Below are positions 35,501 through 48,889 of a stretch of 64,000 bases of DNA, one piece after another. The notes under the pieces are model-generated. The model was not told where the DNA came from. It worked only from the letters and a program-made list of their open reading frames with translations, and searched no databases. The stretch's first letter is position 1. Each line of letters opens with the position of its first letter. The position numbers were made by a program, and so were the translations under genes. Source of the DNA: Malurus cyaneus samueli (taxonomy: Eukaryota > Chordata > Aves > Passeriformes > Maluridae); the NCBI GenBank assembly GCA_009741485.1, contig CM019216.1:28909741-28973740 (forward strand), written 5' to 3'.

Positions 35501-38263
35501 GTTAGATTGCTGTTTAGATTATATTTAACTTCTTCTACTGCTGAGCCTTTATCAGGCAGTGTTTTTTTCCTGTACAGGTAGGTTTAATGTGCAGCACAAA
35601 CCAAGAGGTACTAACCTCCTCTAAGGGATAGAAAAACTGTTTGACTACTGAAACAAGAAATCATACAGATCTTCCTGTAAAGGAGAAGAATCTGCAGTGG
35701 GTAAAAAGGAAAGAAATGGTGTAGGTAGATTTTAGTGGTGCATGAGCATGGAGAGTAGCAATGGGAGATAGATTAGGGGTAAATCTGAAGGTAATTAGAG
35801 ATTAGGGTGGATTATAGATTATGGATCAGACTGGATTATGGCCAGGAAGGCAGGGAGGGAGCTGCGAGAACCGCTTGTGGCACAATTAATGAGAAATAGA
35901 CTGATATGATATAAAGTGATAAAATGGGTGCCCTCATGCACTCAACCCTCTAAACATGAGGTTGAACTGAGCTGTGCTGGACACTGAGGAAAAGAGTGCA
36001 GGTGGCCTCAGATAGTGGGAAGGAAGGCAAGTTCAGAGAAGGCTGTGGGTGCTGCTACTGAGGTGACTCCTCATCCCTGTCACTGGGGATGGCACAGGCT
36101 GCGATGCCATCACTCCTGCACACCTTACACTTCCACTGAGAATTTAAGTGTCATCACACAGCCTTTCATCACACACACTCAACTCACAGCCTCCCTTTTC
36201 TGACTTACATCCTTAACCCACAGCTGTCCCAACTCCTTCTGCACATCATCCATTTGTCAGGCCAACAACCCAGCCCCCAGCTCTTTGTCCCTTTGGTGCC
36301 TCTCCCTTCCAAATCTCTGCCTCCCAATCTCACCCCTCCAATTCTACAGGGAGCACCAGTCTTTTAGTATCAGGTGCCCTCAGGGTTTCTGAGTGTGTAA
36401 TCCTTAAGAATGAATAGTAGAATTAGAGCTGAGTTATGATGCTCTGTCAGCATTCGTCAAAACCCATGAAATATCAGCGACACAGAAGATGATGGTTGCA
36501 ACCCTGTAAATCAGATTCCATTTTATCCTCAGAGTTTGCATGAATTGTTAATATTGGAAAGCAATACAAAATAGAGAGGAAGAAACCCTTCCAGAACAAG
36601 ACCCGTAATAGAAATATTATCTGTGCATTTCTTATATGTTGTGAGAAACTGGCTTGTAGATCAACCCTCATTATAAAAAGGAGTTGCCATATTTTGTTAT
36701 CTTCCCTAGAGGGAGGAATATGACATCATTCCTTCTGTAACTGGCTGAACTTCAGATTCACGTTTTGCTTTGCTCATGCAGTTTCCAACCTTTCAGATTA
36801 TTGCCTGGGACTCTTCATTTTAACTTAACCCTGTGGAGCTTGAAAACTGGATTGGTACACATTGCCTGTGTCACTCAGGGGCCTGCTCAGAGCCCTCGGT
36901 GTCTGTGCATCCTGTAGCTGTGAATTAAGCACGGGCCACTGGACTCAGTGTTATTTGCTGTGAGCTGCTTCAGAGTAGCTGGGTTGAAATAAACCACTTG
37001 CAGATTTTTTCTTATCACATGTAAAGGGAAGACAGAGACAGATCAAATAACTTTATGTTTACTTCTCATCAGTAAATGTTGGCTGATATAACTTGGTTGT
37101 GTTAAAAGGCAAAAGGTAAAACGTTTACAACAAATCTTGGTTGCTCCACTGTGGATAACTGGTAGAAAACAGTGGGGCAAAAAGTGTGGCATGAAGGGTC
37201 CCGAAATGTTGTATGAAGATTATTTAAAATCATGAACATTAAAAAAAAACCAAAACCAAACTAACAAACTGAACACTGGCCACATTATTTTCACACCTTA
37301 TGAATGAGCGTATTAGAAAATAGAGGATTAGCTGGCTCAATCACTTTGAATAAGTACCCTTAGCTTTCAGCCAAGGTAATGTATACAATTTTCCTGGATA
37401 ACTGCCACATGTTCTCACATAATTTTTTAAAACTGTGATATTTCTTTAAATGTCAAGATGGGCTGTGCTGTGTTATGAGACTTTATGGAACCTTTGGGAT
37501 TTAACTTCATGTAACATGGTTAATAATCAAAGCTGAATTGCAATATCAAGGAAAAAGTTTTAGAGAACAGAGTAAATTTCAGCCCTCAGTGACAAAGGTA
37601 ATACATGGACAAAGCGAAAACTAGACATAGACAATCAGGTAAAGTAAAACATTGAACTCTTTCCTACAGATAGTTAATTTACTGGACTATATTCTCTAAA
37701 GATTGCCAAAACACCTACGTAGGCACTTGGAGAGGACAGGTTAACATTAATCATGAGATCTGGGGTGGATCAGGTTATCAGGAACCTGGTGTGATCAGGA
37801 TTTCATCCACAGGTTGCATGGGCAGCTGATCATTTCAAGAAACTTCCCCCAAATGAGGAAGAGCAAAGCCCACAGATGCACTGGACGATGATATTTCACT
37901 TACTTGTCCCAGGCAAAGCCATTGCTCTGTTTAGCTCAGTCTGATTTAAGTACACAATGTATGCTTCAAGTACAGCATGGAGCTAATTCACTCTGTTTCA
38001 GCACAGTGCCATTATTATATAATCAGGGAAAAGTTTTGTAGTTTTTAAAGTCATGGTAGAACAGTTCCTGAGAGAGAATTTCAGACCTAAGTATAACAAG
38101 TGTAGCCTCCTTTTTGTTGCTGTTGTACATGCCTGTATTTCACAGAATCAGACACACTGATCCTTGTAGCAGGGGTCAAATAAAACTGAAGGAGAAGGTT
38201 TCTGAGTTTTCTGAATCTCAGTGTGTAAATTGAGACTATAATAATAGTTTCCCCCTTTTTAAA

Positions 38264-38278
38264 ATATATATATATATA
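38264..38278. repeat. (AT)n short microsatellite
   Basis: About seven AT units in an A-rich setting. Confidence 0.9.
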
Positions 38279-38850
38279 AGAATTTTTCATCTTACATTTT
38301 GTTATCTACACATAGGTCTCCTGGCTCATTCTCTGACACAGCATGTTTTATTTTCACATGCAACAAGGAAGCACAATTATTATTGCTGTACTTAATGCTA
38401 GTAAAATATAATATATAATTTGAAAGAGTGACAATATTGGATCAAACCCCTTTTCTTCTAGAAGATATTTGCCAATTAAAACATTTCATAATGTGAAGAG
38501 CATCCTGTTTACACGAGTCAGAAAATTATATTCGTATACTGTGATAGTTGACATAATAGCAGACTGTACAGGAAAATGTATAGGGAGAAAATGTAGTTTA
38601 AATTGTTTTTAAAAATATGCTGGCAGCCTTCAGATGCTGACCTTAGAAATGTGAATGCAAAGGCATAATGGATATAGATAAAGCTGCCTGTTTTGCACAA
38701 AAAGGTTGAATTATCCCAGCGTCAGATTCCCCAACATATTAAATTTGTTCCAGCAGAAGAAGAAAAAAAAGCAAACCACACAGAAATCATGTTCCTGTGT
38801 GGAGTAAAGAACTCTATGTACCCTTGCTCGTATTTGTTATTCCCACTATT

Positions 38851-38865
38851 AAAAAAAAAAAAAAA
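38851..38865. repeat. Poly-A run, 15 bases
   Basis: Fifteen consecutive A following CCCACTATT. No retroposed sequence is recognised upstream. Confidence 0.9.
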
Positions 38866-41536
38866 GAAACTGAGTTAACCAATGGAATGGTCAAAGGAGA
38901 TTAACAACAGTATTTTTCTAGATTAATTAATTGAGGCAAAGCATAATTAAATGACTCATCACAGACTGTACTAGAAAAGATTTGATTTAATGGAATCTCC
39001 ACCTACACCTTTTATTGAATTAAAGTGTGAATAGGTAAAAAATTGAATAATACTTACTTTAATGCAATTAATTTTGTGTCTGTTATCCACACAGGCAAAT
39101 ATCTAATTAAATTTTTCTGCTCAGCAATATTAAAGCTGTACTGAAAGATAAAAACAATATCTCTTCTCAATCACTATCACTGATCACAGACATCTGTCTT
39201 CATTGAAACTATATAAAAATTATTTTGATTTAGAAATTACTTAGATCTGTATTGCTTCTGAGCAGTTCCTATATGCTAATAAAAGTTCTCACATCAGCAG
39301 ACTTCACTTCTTGTTAATTCTGGGGTTTATCTATATAGCTCTGAGCTCCAGCTCATGAGGGTTTGAGGAAGCCTTCTTGAATGCTCCCACAGCTGGAAAA
39401 ATGGTACCTGTGGCTCATATTGGTCTTCGTGAGCAGTTTTAAAAATCGATTGTAACTAATAAATGTAATGCCATGGTTTTTGCTCTCTGAAATGGGAAAG
39501 CAAATGCGTTCTAACAAATCAGCTTTACAGTTTTTCTCAGCATTTCCCCTGGAAATGGGGCCAAGTTACATCTCTGAGTTTCAGAAGTGGATAAACTGCC
39601 ATTTAGCCACTTCTCTTACACCAGAATTATTTTCTCTAGTATCTAGCCTGAAACATCACTTTTGAATATTAAGCACATGGATGCTTGTTGTGCCCATGAC
39701 TGACAGGAGGAGAGGTGGTGCCCCTGCCTTTTCAGAAACTTTACAAGGCATCCGTTTTGTTCTCTGCCTTTTAACCCTTATCCTTTGAATTTTCAATTGT
39801 CCCAAATTAGCCCCGTTTTCTGTGACTCTGTGGATTCCTGCTGCTCTTGTCTGGGCTGTTGTTGCTTAACTGGGATGCAATGCTCAGCCAGGAAGGGCAC
39901 TGCAAAGATTGGGTGCAATAATCATCCTTTGCCTGTCCTGGGGAGCACTTGCACGCTCCATTAATTCTTTTCAGATCCAGATAATGAAAATGGTTTTTCT
40001 CCAAGACACCTTGGCATTGGTCATTATCCAGTTTGCAAGCTGTAATAATCCCTCTGCCCTCCTCTGGCCAGGTGGGATCTATCTGAGCTTATCACCTGCT
40101 TGCCTTGGTGTTTGTTTAAAGCATTTCTCAAAACCCAGCAAATAATTTTGCAGGATTTTTAGATTTGTTGGTGAAGAAGCAGAACTGTGAGAATGTTGAA
40201 GGAAACCTTCTCTTGGACAGAAGTTCAGACAGAATTATTAGCAGCTAGGGTGGTGTAAGGCCTTCTCTTGAGCTGTCAAAATTCACTGGTGATTGAAGCC
40301 AATGTTAGCAAATGGACTGTGCTTTAGATTTTATTAGCTGGCCAGTTTAATGCTCAAATCCCTGTTAGACAGTATTTGAATGATTAAAGAACAGGCCTTG
40401 AATGTTTTGTAAACAGCGTGTTTGTCTCTCTGGGATTGTCTGCTTATCACTGCGTAAGGAAATAAGGATTTTAAAGATAAAACATTAAAATTCAGAATGT
40501 GCTAAAATCCAAACTTAGAAAAAGCCTAGTAGCCATTAAAAAAGGACTTCTTTCACTGTTGGTTTCCCACCATTATGAGGACTCAATTGCAAGAGTTGCA
40601 GAGCCTTTCATACAGTTTTCAACTCAAGGTTAGATGTTTTTGCCATTAATGAGATCCTCTTAATTTCTTTATATTAAATTGCTGTCTCTTGTAATTACTA
40701 TTGAAAGGCCCAGCTTGCTGCTAGGACACCAGGTTGTCAAACATGATTGCTTTAAACAGGATTATTTTTCACTCTATAAAGATTAATTGGGGCTCCTCAG
40801 AGCTTTAGTTTCTTGGAGGGAAAAGGAAACAATTCTTCATTGATACTCATAATATCTCCCAGGCACATGGAAAAACGTGGTATTGGGCAGATCTTAAAGA
40901 GAAATTTCTGAGCTTAAGTAGTTGTGTGGGCTGGAAAAAGAAAAAGATGGGTGAAGTGTCACTCATATTTTTTCTGTATGACTGTTCTGCAGCAACCAGT
41001 CCCAGCAGTGAAATACAGCAACACACAGGGAAGATGATTGCAAACTAAAACTTTTCTAGTGTGTGGTCATACATAGCTCAGCTGAAACAGCTTTCTAGTG
41101 AGAAAAACGTCTGAGTGGTTTCCATTTTAACTCTCCAAATAATTCTCTGTTGCAGAATGGCTGTCCCTCATCTGGCTTGGGCAGCCATGCTCTGCAAAAG
41201 AGTCCTTCGAGCTTTTTAGCCATTTTTAGTCACTTGGCTTACAGAAAAATGTGTTTACTTGCAAGAAAGAAAATTAATAGAAAAAAAATCCAGCTGTGCA
41301 TGCTGACATATGCTCCTGTTTCCAAGTAAAACATAGAGTAGGGGGATATTTATTCATTGTAGAGCATAACATATAATTGAACTTGTCTGAGGTAAGTGAA
41401 AGATCTTTTTTCCATAGGAAGCAATGACTATAGGAAGCATTTACTTATGCAATTAAAAAATAAGTTTATGTTGCTTTTTCTCAGACACAGATCCTACAAC
41501 AAAAAATATTTTCCAGATAGTGACAAAAAGTTCCAA

Positions 41537-41548
41537 NNNNNNNNNNNN
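41537..41548. other. Assembly gap (12 N)
   Basis: Twelve consecutive N. The real length of missing sequence is not known from the window. The open frame crossing it (41396-41683) is an artefact of reading through N. Confidence 0.99.
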
Positions 41549-44001
41549 TTTATGGGAACCTGCTCTAGTTTCTCATTATTTGACAAATTTCTGTCATTTC
41601 TATTTCCCTGTTGTCAAGAAAAAGACAACTTTACAAATCCATTAAAAAGCAATAAATTCCTCTTTGATGAGTACTGTCTTTAAGAAAAAGTAGTCCTTAG
41701 TTAAAAGGAGGGTGGAATTTTCAGGAAAGGAAGTGTTTTGGCTTGGATGTAAAATTTTTTGTTTGAAACATAATCATTACAGATATTATGTGAATGTTTG
41801 TCTGCCACACAGGAGCAGACCTATTTCTCTGAAATTCAATGAAAGTGTTACTTTTGACATCTGTGTTAGCAGGTCTGTTTCTGCCACAGGCAAAGCTGTC
41901 AGTGCTGCCAAGTGCTCGTCCCTTACTTTCTTTATTAGATCCTGCAATATTTTTTTCCTGTTACTCTTGAAAACCCAACCTGAAAGAGATTGAAATTGTC
42001 CTGGCTTGCTCATTACAGAAAAAAAGAAATGAAAAAAAATCAACGTGTGGGAGATTTGAATCAATGTGTCAAAGAGGCTGAAACTTTGATCTGGTAAAAG
42101 AGACAGGGACAGAGGCGTGGGGTGAATCTGGGAAGCACATTGGGTTTGGTGGCTTGGAGAAGCTTAAATAATTGGGGTAAAATACTGACAACCTGTTGAG
42201 AGAGATTCTGGAAAATTCAACCAATACATGGTGGACAGATACACAGGCTAGAGGGATGTAAACACTGTGACTGTTCAGAAAGCAAATGGGCACCAAGAAC
42301 TATCAAGCAAGATGGAAAAAAGGAATCTGAGGAGCTGCTGTGAGAATGGCAAAAAAATCAAGTGTGGTTTGGGATATAAAATGAAGTCAAGGAGACAGAG
42401 TATGGAAAGAGTGAGAGGGGGAAAGGGAAATAGGAGTGGGTAGGGAAGGGATGAAAATGGGGCTAAAATTGAAATAAAGTAAGGTGCTTCAGAGGAGTTA
42501 ATGGAATTAATGAGTAAAGAATTGCAAATTATTAGCTGGATCTCTGTCCCAACTCTGTGATCACATATGCTTCTGTTCTTCTAAAAGAGACCTTTCACTA
42601 TTATCTTTTTGATTTGTGACCTTGGAAATCCATTGATCACAGCAAAGTCCAGTTGGGGTGTTTCTGGTTTTTTTTTTCAGTTTCTTTCTGCTCCAGGTAT
42701 GTTGCCCCATTCAGCCATGGCTGGGCCATTCCATACTATCCAGACACCTATGGAAATCCACCTCTGTATTTCATCTCCATGCTGTCGTTGGGATGAATTC
42801 AAAGTCTGATCCCATGATCACTCAGCAGTGGCTGTCCCTTCCTCGTCCTCCTGGCCAATTTTCTAAGTTTTCCTGCCAGCTTATTTCTAACGTGGCTTTT
42901 TGTTGTGCTGCCCCACAAACAACTGTGTCAGCACAGAGCAGTGGTGGTGGGAAAGGAGGACCCTGTGGGGGCAGAGGAGTGGCAGCAGAAATGCTTCAAT
43001 TAGCACTGCTGCTTGTACAATCTCAACCCAGCAGAAATCCCGTGATACAGATACCACGCCAATGTACAGACACCAAAATAGATAAAATATTCTTAAATAT
43101 GCTACAGAACACATTTCCATTGATTTCAGTGGAGGCTGACTGAATGCATTTCCCCACTGGGGATGTGGACTTGCAGATCAAGCATTTCGGAGATTTCACT
43201 GTGGTACTCTGGTACCAATAACTAAATTTAAAAGGCGTTGTCAAAATGCTTTATCACATCTAATATCCTGATGCAGAGAATCACAGCCTATTAGAGCTGG
43301 TATTGATTCTGGTAACAGAGGTGGTGAATGGATTTAATGACTCCACTCAGCTGCCAGCAATGCAGGTGCTGATGCAATGCCAAGGTGTGGATCTTTTCAT
43401 GTATATCTATGCACACATATTAAGCTTCTATGCAGAGAAATTAGTTTGTTTATGAAGATGGTGCACAAATGGAATGTGTTTTTCCAGTCTGAGAAACAAC
43501 TGATGACTCCAGTTCTTTTAATTTAATCTGAAATTATGAAGGTTGGCATTATTTTCCTTGAACTTAATGGGTAACCAATCCCTTCAGCTGGTTACAATTA
43601 TATTTCACTTAGACACACTACTTTGTTACAAGAAATCTGAACTGAGCTGAACTCTAGCTCTTTTAAATATGACAACTTGCTGTTGAAAAGGAAGATTTGT
43701 TTTTTTAATCTTTATGTTGCATTGTTTATGAGAGTTGATTTTTCAAGCAGATCAAAATAGAATTTAAAGTCTAAATTTGGAATTCTATGTCCCCTAAGCA
43801 TATGGTACTAGTAAAAAAAAGTCTAAACAAATTAACAATACCGACCAAAAAAACCCCTATTTTGATTATTTCCCTCTATTTAGCAATTCTAAGGATGCAC
43901 CTGGAATACTGTTTTCATTTTGAGACTTCCAAGTTAGACACTGACATAAATGATTAGGAGTCAGCAGTACATAATGTTTGAGGAATTAAACTTTATTTGA
44001 C

Positions 44002-44160
44002 TGATCAGAGAGGTTGTGGGGTTTCCATCCATGCTGGTTTTCAGATCTTGACTGAACACTGTCCTGTTCATGGTCTATCTGTTAAAACATCCCTGCTTTG
44101 AAGAGGGAGTTGACCTGGAGGGTCCCTTCCAAACATAATTATCCTAGTATTATATAATGA
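44002..44160 (+). mobile_element. CR1 LINE fragment, 3' end
   Basis: CAGAGAGGTTGTGGGGTTTC, CATCCATGCTGG, GACTGAACACTGTCCTG, ATCCCTGCTTTGAAGAGGGA, GTTGACCTGGAGGGTCCCTT and CCAAACATAATTATCCTAGT match, in order, the CR1 3' region in forward orientation. The terminal ATTCTATG octamers have decayed to an AT-rich TATTATATAATG. It is 5'-truncated and well diverged. Confidence 0.87.
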
Positions 44161-47100
44161 AACAATACAGTTAGGCATCGTTACATCAGCCTATCTCTCA
44201 TTCATTGCTTAATTTTTTTAAAAAATTTGCTTTTAATTATTTAACAGAGGACCCATTGCCACTTACATGAATTGAGATGCCGATAGTAAATGTTCTTGAC
44301 TGAACAGTAAACATTGCTTCCCTGAAGCCTCCTTTTATTGCCTCAGCTTAATAGACAAGGGAGATTTAAAGACAAAATATCTCTTTATAACACCTCACTT
44401 CCACATTTTTCTACCTGTATTATCCCTACATTCTTCAGGCAGTAACCTGAGCTTTGATAAAACATACATTTTTAAACCCATCAATTTTCACATTAACTTT
44501 TAAGAGGTAGAAAATCCATTAGTCCATCTTTTGTCTTCTCATGATTAGCCATCCTTTCTGCTAAGAATATGAATATAATTTTTAATTGGAAGGTTTTGGC
44601 TTGTACTGTACAAATAGCAGGGTTTCCATGGCAGTGGGCTACAGGATGCCTTAGGTGGGAAATGATGTGAGCTGCCCTCATCCAGCCACAGCAAGGACCA
44701 ACCCATGAAGGTGCTCTCATATCCCAGACTGCAATGAGCTGGGAGGGCTGTGCTGAACCACGCCTCAGACACAGTGAAGGTAATACATGACAAGAATGTG
44801 CTTGGAGACAAGATGCTCTTGGGAGGACACGTGGAGGACATGTTTTGGGGATGCATGGAAAGGCAAGATGTAATGGAAGGATGTGTAGCAGCAGGTGTGC
44901 TTGTGGGAGAAGGAATTGGTGTTTATTTATGTGTTTGTTTAGCTGTTTGCATTTTGTTTTTCCCAATGCACAAATCAGTGATTAGAAGTCTGTGTTAGCT
45001 GCCAACAAAAGAAGTAAAAATTCTCCAAGCTGAGACTCTTTTACCTGTGTTTTTCTTCTGGCAGTTGACCCTTGCTATTCCCTTCCCTGTGAAATAAAGA
45101 ATTTTTTAGTATGATATATTTCCTTTCCAGAAAAGAATGCCTAAGTTGCATTCAAACTGACCACAAGTCCTTTAGGTGAATCTATAAATATATTAAACTA
45201 TTGATGCCTCTGTCACTAGGTCAGCCCTTGAAATGATTAACTGGCTGTTCCCTACAGATTTTTCAGTTTCCAGTCTCTTCTTAAAAAGGTGAACAGAGCA
45301 TTGCAATACTTGTCCATGCTGCTATATAAGAAGACAAAATAAACTTTTCCCATACTATTTCCATATTTATTTAACCCACCTTCAATAAATTTTGCAGGGA
45401 TATCTAACCAAGACTCTATGTTGAGCTCTTAATTCCTTCTTCATCTTTTACAGCTGTGACTCCTGTCTGTCTCTGTCCTCTGTAGGGAATGAGCATTTCT
45501 TTTCCTGAAATTCTGCACTTATCTGCATTTTAAACATCATCTCAGCTTCTAAAATGTTCCAAAACACTCCATATGACTGCCTCATTCTCATTTACAAATG
45601 AAACTTCTCCCTTCTTCAGTACTCCCCTCTTTACTCCTTTCTTCTCCTGCTTACCAAGTTCCTTGTGACTGCCAGTTGCCATAAAGAACCTGTGATGACA
45701 GAACAAGAGAATGTCAAACATAGTCCTAGCTTTGCAAAAAAAGGACCACTAAAGAATTAAATATTATTATTTAATTGAATTTGGCCTCATAAACAAAGAC
45801 TCAGGAAATTATAAAGCTATCTCCACAAAAGATGAAGAAATCAGAATGTAAATAGCCAGAAGACGAAACAAAAACTAGCTGGTCTAGATTTGTCAAGGAC
45901 TGGTCATATAAAATAAATGTAATTTTCTTTTATTGCTAAACCTAATTTTCTCCTTTGATGGGGTGAATGGCTAAAAGGATAATGGGAAGGTACTTGTACA
46001 ACGTGACATATTCTGAGCTTAATAAGGCTTTCTCGCTGTTCTGCATGGCACTCAACCTAAGAAAGTGATGCAGTTATAGTGATCATGAGGTGAGCATAGA
46101 TTTGGTTGAAAAATTTATCTCAGAAAGCAGTTATCATTGTCAATCCACAAAAGATGAAGTAATGTTTACAGAATAATAATATGGATGAAGAAAATAAAAT
46201 TCAAAGTTTATAACAAAATATAACACCTTTTTAACCATGACAGTGCAAATTGTTATCTTTACTGGGAGAATAGAATATGGATTAGGAAAAAGAAATGCTT
46301 AAGACCAGAAGTCATTCAATTTTCTCTTTTTCATCAGATTTTATTAAATTCTTTGCTGAACTTGTCTCTTATGTACGGGAATGTCTACAAATGAAAAAAG
46401 GAAAATCTCAAGATAAGAAAATACAAATAAAATGTCACAGAGTAAAAAATGTATGTGGAAGATGTATACTTGAGTGTTTTATGGTTTTGTGTGAATTAAA
46501 TCAAATCAAAAAGCTGAAAAAACCAATTTTATGTTGTAATCATTAGTGGCTGTGATCCTCACAATAATTTTTAATACACTGAACTCAGCATTTCTTGATT
46601 CTTATGGGGATTCTGGTGCACTTGTTACAAGAAAGGAAGAAAGGATTATTGTTCCTCCCTAGAAAAAGAAAGGAGATGTACTTAGGCAAAAGTAAACCAA
46701 AGCGTTCAGTCCTGATGGAAGGAGTAGACATCTGTACTTCATTAGAGGAGAAAACCCTTATAAGAAATGTTTACGTTGGGGAAGAGAACATTCTTTCTAA
46801 ATAAATATTGCAACAAGATCTGTTCCTACCCTGACCCTGGCTGCCGGGGCCACAAACGAAGGTCTACAAAGAGCCCATTTTGCAGTCACAATGCTGCTTT
46901 CTTGTATTTTCTTATGAGCTGAAGGATCTTGAAGACATGGATCTCAGGAGAGGGTCTGAAATTAAATCCTTTTGCTGCCTATAGCTATATAGTATTCCAC
47001 AATATTAAAATTTGTAGCTGACAAGGCAAAAAAGAACAATCCCCCCCACCACAAAGCCAAACCAAAATGATGTTAGCAAATTAGAGAATTTTTCATAAAA

Positions 47101-48830
47101 TTAGAAGCAGAATACCTGATCATTAAGAGCATTTCTTAAGGGTGATACCTTTCCACATGTTTAACCTAATTGAATTGGAGGTGTTTAACAGTTAAATATT
47201 CCAAAGCAGTTAGTGGTCCAGGATCGTGCTGTGAGCACATCACTGAGTGCTGACCATGTCATATTCCTGCTCTGGATGGGAGAGTTGCATTTGAATCTGA
47301 CACATCTACCAAAAATCCCAGAGTTTGAGAAAGTTAAGGGATAAAATTATTGAGCTGAGGATGCCTAAAACGAAGGTGGTGACTCCAAACCAACATGTAC
47401 TTTGGTCACATGTAGTTTTGATTTCTTTAACTCTCCCTTTGATCACTGCAACTTTGTTTCTTTGTTTTGCAGTGATGTGCTTGCAAAATGAGGAATGCTC
47501 TACAGTAGTTAATCTCTTTCCACTTTGTGGATAGCCACAAGTGTTTGAGTGGCTAAACATTTCCAGTTTGATCCTTGTTTTTGCTGTACTAACTCAGGTT
47601 TTGGATTTAGATTTGATTTGTTTTAAATGTTCAGAGAGAGCATTGGAATTGTATTTATTCAGGTATTAGAAGACACAAGTTGCTTCATAGCTGGATGTTT
47701 TCCTCTTCTTTTCAACTCATAGCCAGTCATAATTTTACCAAATTGAAGTTGAGGGCTACAGATACTGTCAGAAAGAATTGCTTTTAATGAACAATATGTA
47801 TTTCATTGCATATATCTATATTTATTTATATGCTATAGTAATATATAAAAAATAAATAAAATAAAGTAGTTGCCTCAACATAGGCATATGCTACAGATGT
47901 TTATAAACAAACATCTGTCCTTTAATACAGGAAAGAAGTTGGGAAAGTGGCTTATGGTCAATGGAGATTAGTTCAGTTTCCCAGGCTTCTTTCCATCATC
48001 TCATCATGTCCACTGTTGAACAAAGGATCAAAGATGCTCTTACATTCTTTTCTCTACACTGGGAAGATTTGCAGGTTTCAGTGGATAACTTCTTTAGTGG
48101 CAATTATCCTGCAAATCACCGGGGTTGGCCAGCACTCTTCCCATACAGTGGATTACAAGGTGAAGATTTTGTTGTCTGTAATGCCAGCCCCAGTTTTCTT
48201 ATAAACCAATTTTTACCCTATGAACACCGACATATAATATTTTTAACTTGCCTGCAGCCCCTTAAATGGCCTATTTCAAAATGATAGCTGTATGTTGGCA
48301 ATATAGTTGTATTCAATCCTTAGTGGGAAAAAAAGGGTAAAAACCTGACTCTTTTAGACACTTCATCAGCTTTGATACAGAGAGATCAATTTTGGCCATG
48401 GGCATGCAGATACTGCAACAAAAGTTCTTAGTCAAATTCAGCTCACTGAAGTTGTGCCCCTGGGAAAAAAAAAAGAAAAAAACAAAAAGACCAAAAATAT
48501 CTAGAAACTGCAATTTTAGACTGCAGCTAGAGGTCTATAACTGTATATAACACTCTCTATATATTTATTTATCTAGCTATAAATGTCTTCTGAACAATAA
48601 ATATAAGGCTGAACTTCTGGAAGTAGGACTGCAATGCTCTTATGGTCTTTTTTACACATTTCCAGTCTGTCCTCATCACAGAGTTTGCATTAATGTCTGA
48701 GGAAGTCCTGTTCTCACGAGCATTGTGATGTGATGTCCTGGGTGCTGTCTGTTTTCAATGAGTATTAATGAGTCTTCTGTTCCAGTGCATTTCAGAAAGT
48801 CGTATTTTCTCCTCTGTGTTTTCTTTGCAG

Positions 48831-48889
48831 GAGCATCAAAGTGGAGCATTTTGTGTGATATTTGTGAAAAGCTGTTGAAGAAAAAGTAA
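48831..48889 (+). other. Candidate cryptic terminal exon segment
   Basis: A long pyrimidine stretch ending TTCTTTGCAG (AG at 48829-48830) makes a strong acceptor-like site. In one frame the following sequence reads ASKWSILCDICEKLLKKK and then TAA (48887-48889), with a CxxC pair. I cannot assign it to a family. Good-looking acceptors are common in AT-rich vertebrate DNA, so this is a weak candidate. Confidence 0.12.

Larger units (their letters stand above)
34817..44001. other. Unique AT-rich sequence containing an assembly gap
   Basis: A 9-bp hairpin occurs at 35478-35500, a degenerate GATTA(T/G)GG-rich stretch at 35768-35841, (AT)n at 38264-38278, A15 at 38851-38865 and a 12-base N gap at 41537-41548. 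Frames at 42658-43143 (plus, 161 codons) and elsewhere have no recognisable domain. The stretches 39040-39300, 40230-40480 and 43330-43640 read like typical vertebrate conserved non-coding DNA, but this cannot be shown without alignment. Confidence 0.5.

Noticed and set aside
42658..43143. 161-codon plus-strand frame with a hydrophobic start
   Set aside because: The apparent signal sequence comes from a T-rich run (TTTTTTTTTCAG). No domain is recognisable, and other frames on both strands are open over the same DNA.
43275..43325. Possible CR1 3' end (GAGAATCACAGCCTATTAG)
   Set aside because: Only the first ten or so bases resemble a reversed CR1 terminus, and the following sequence does not continue the match.
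44493..44966. 157-codon minus-strand frame
   Set aside because: The sequence is His, Leu and Pro rich without a domain. Other frames on both strands are open over parts of the same DNA (minus 44545-44856, plus 44750-44998).
47961..48284. 107-codon plus-strand frame with a protein-like central part
   Set aside because: The phrase around LHWEDLQVSVDNFF looks plausible, but no family fits. A shifted frame is open across the same bases.
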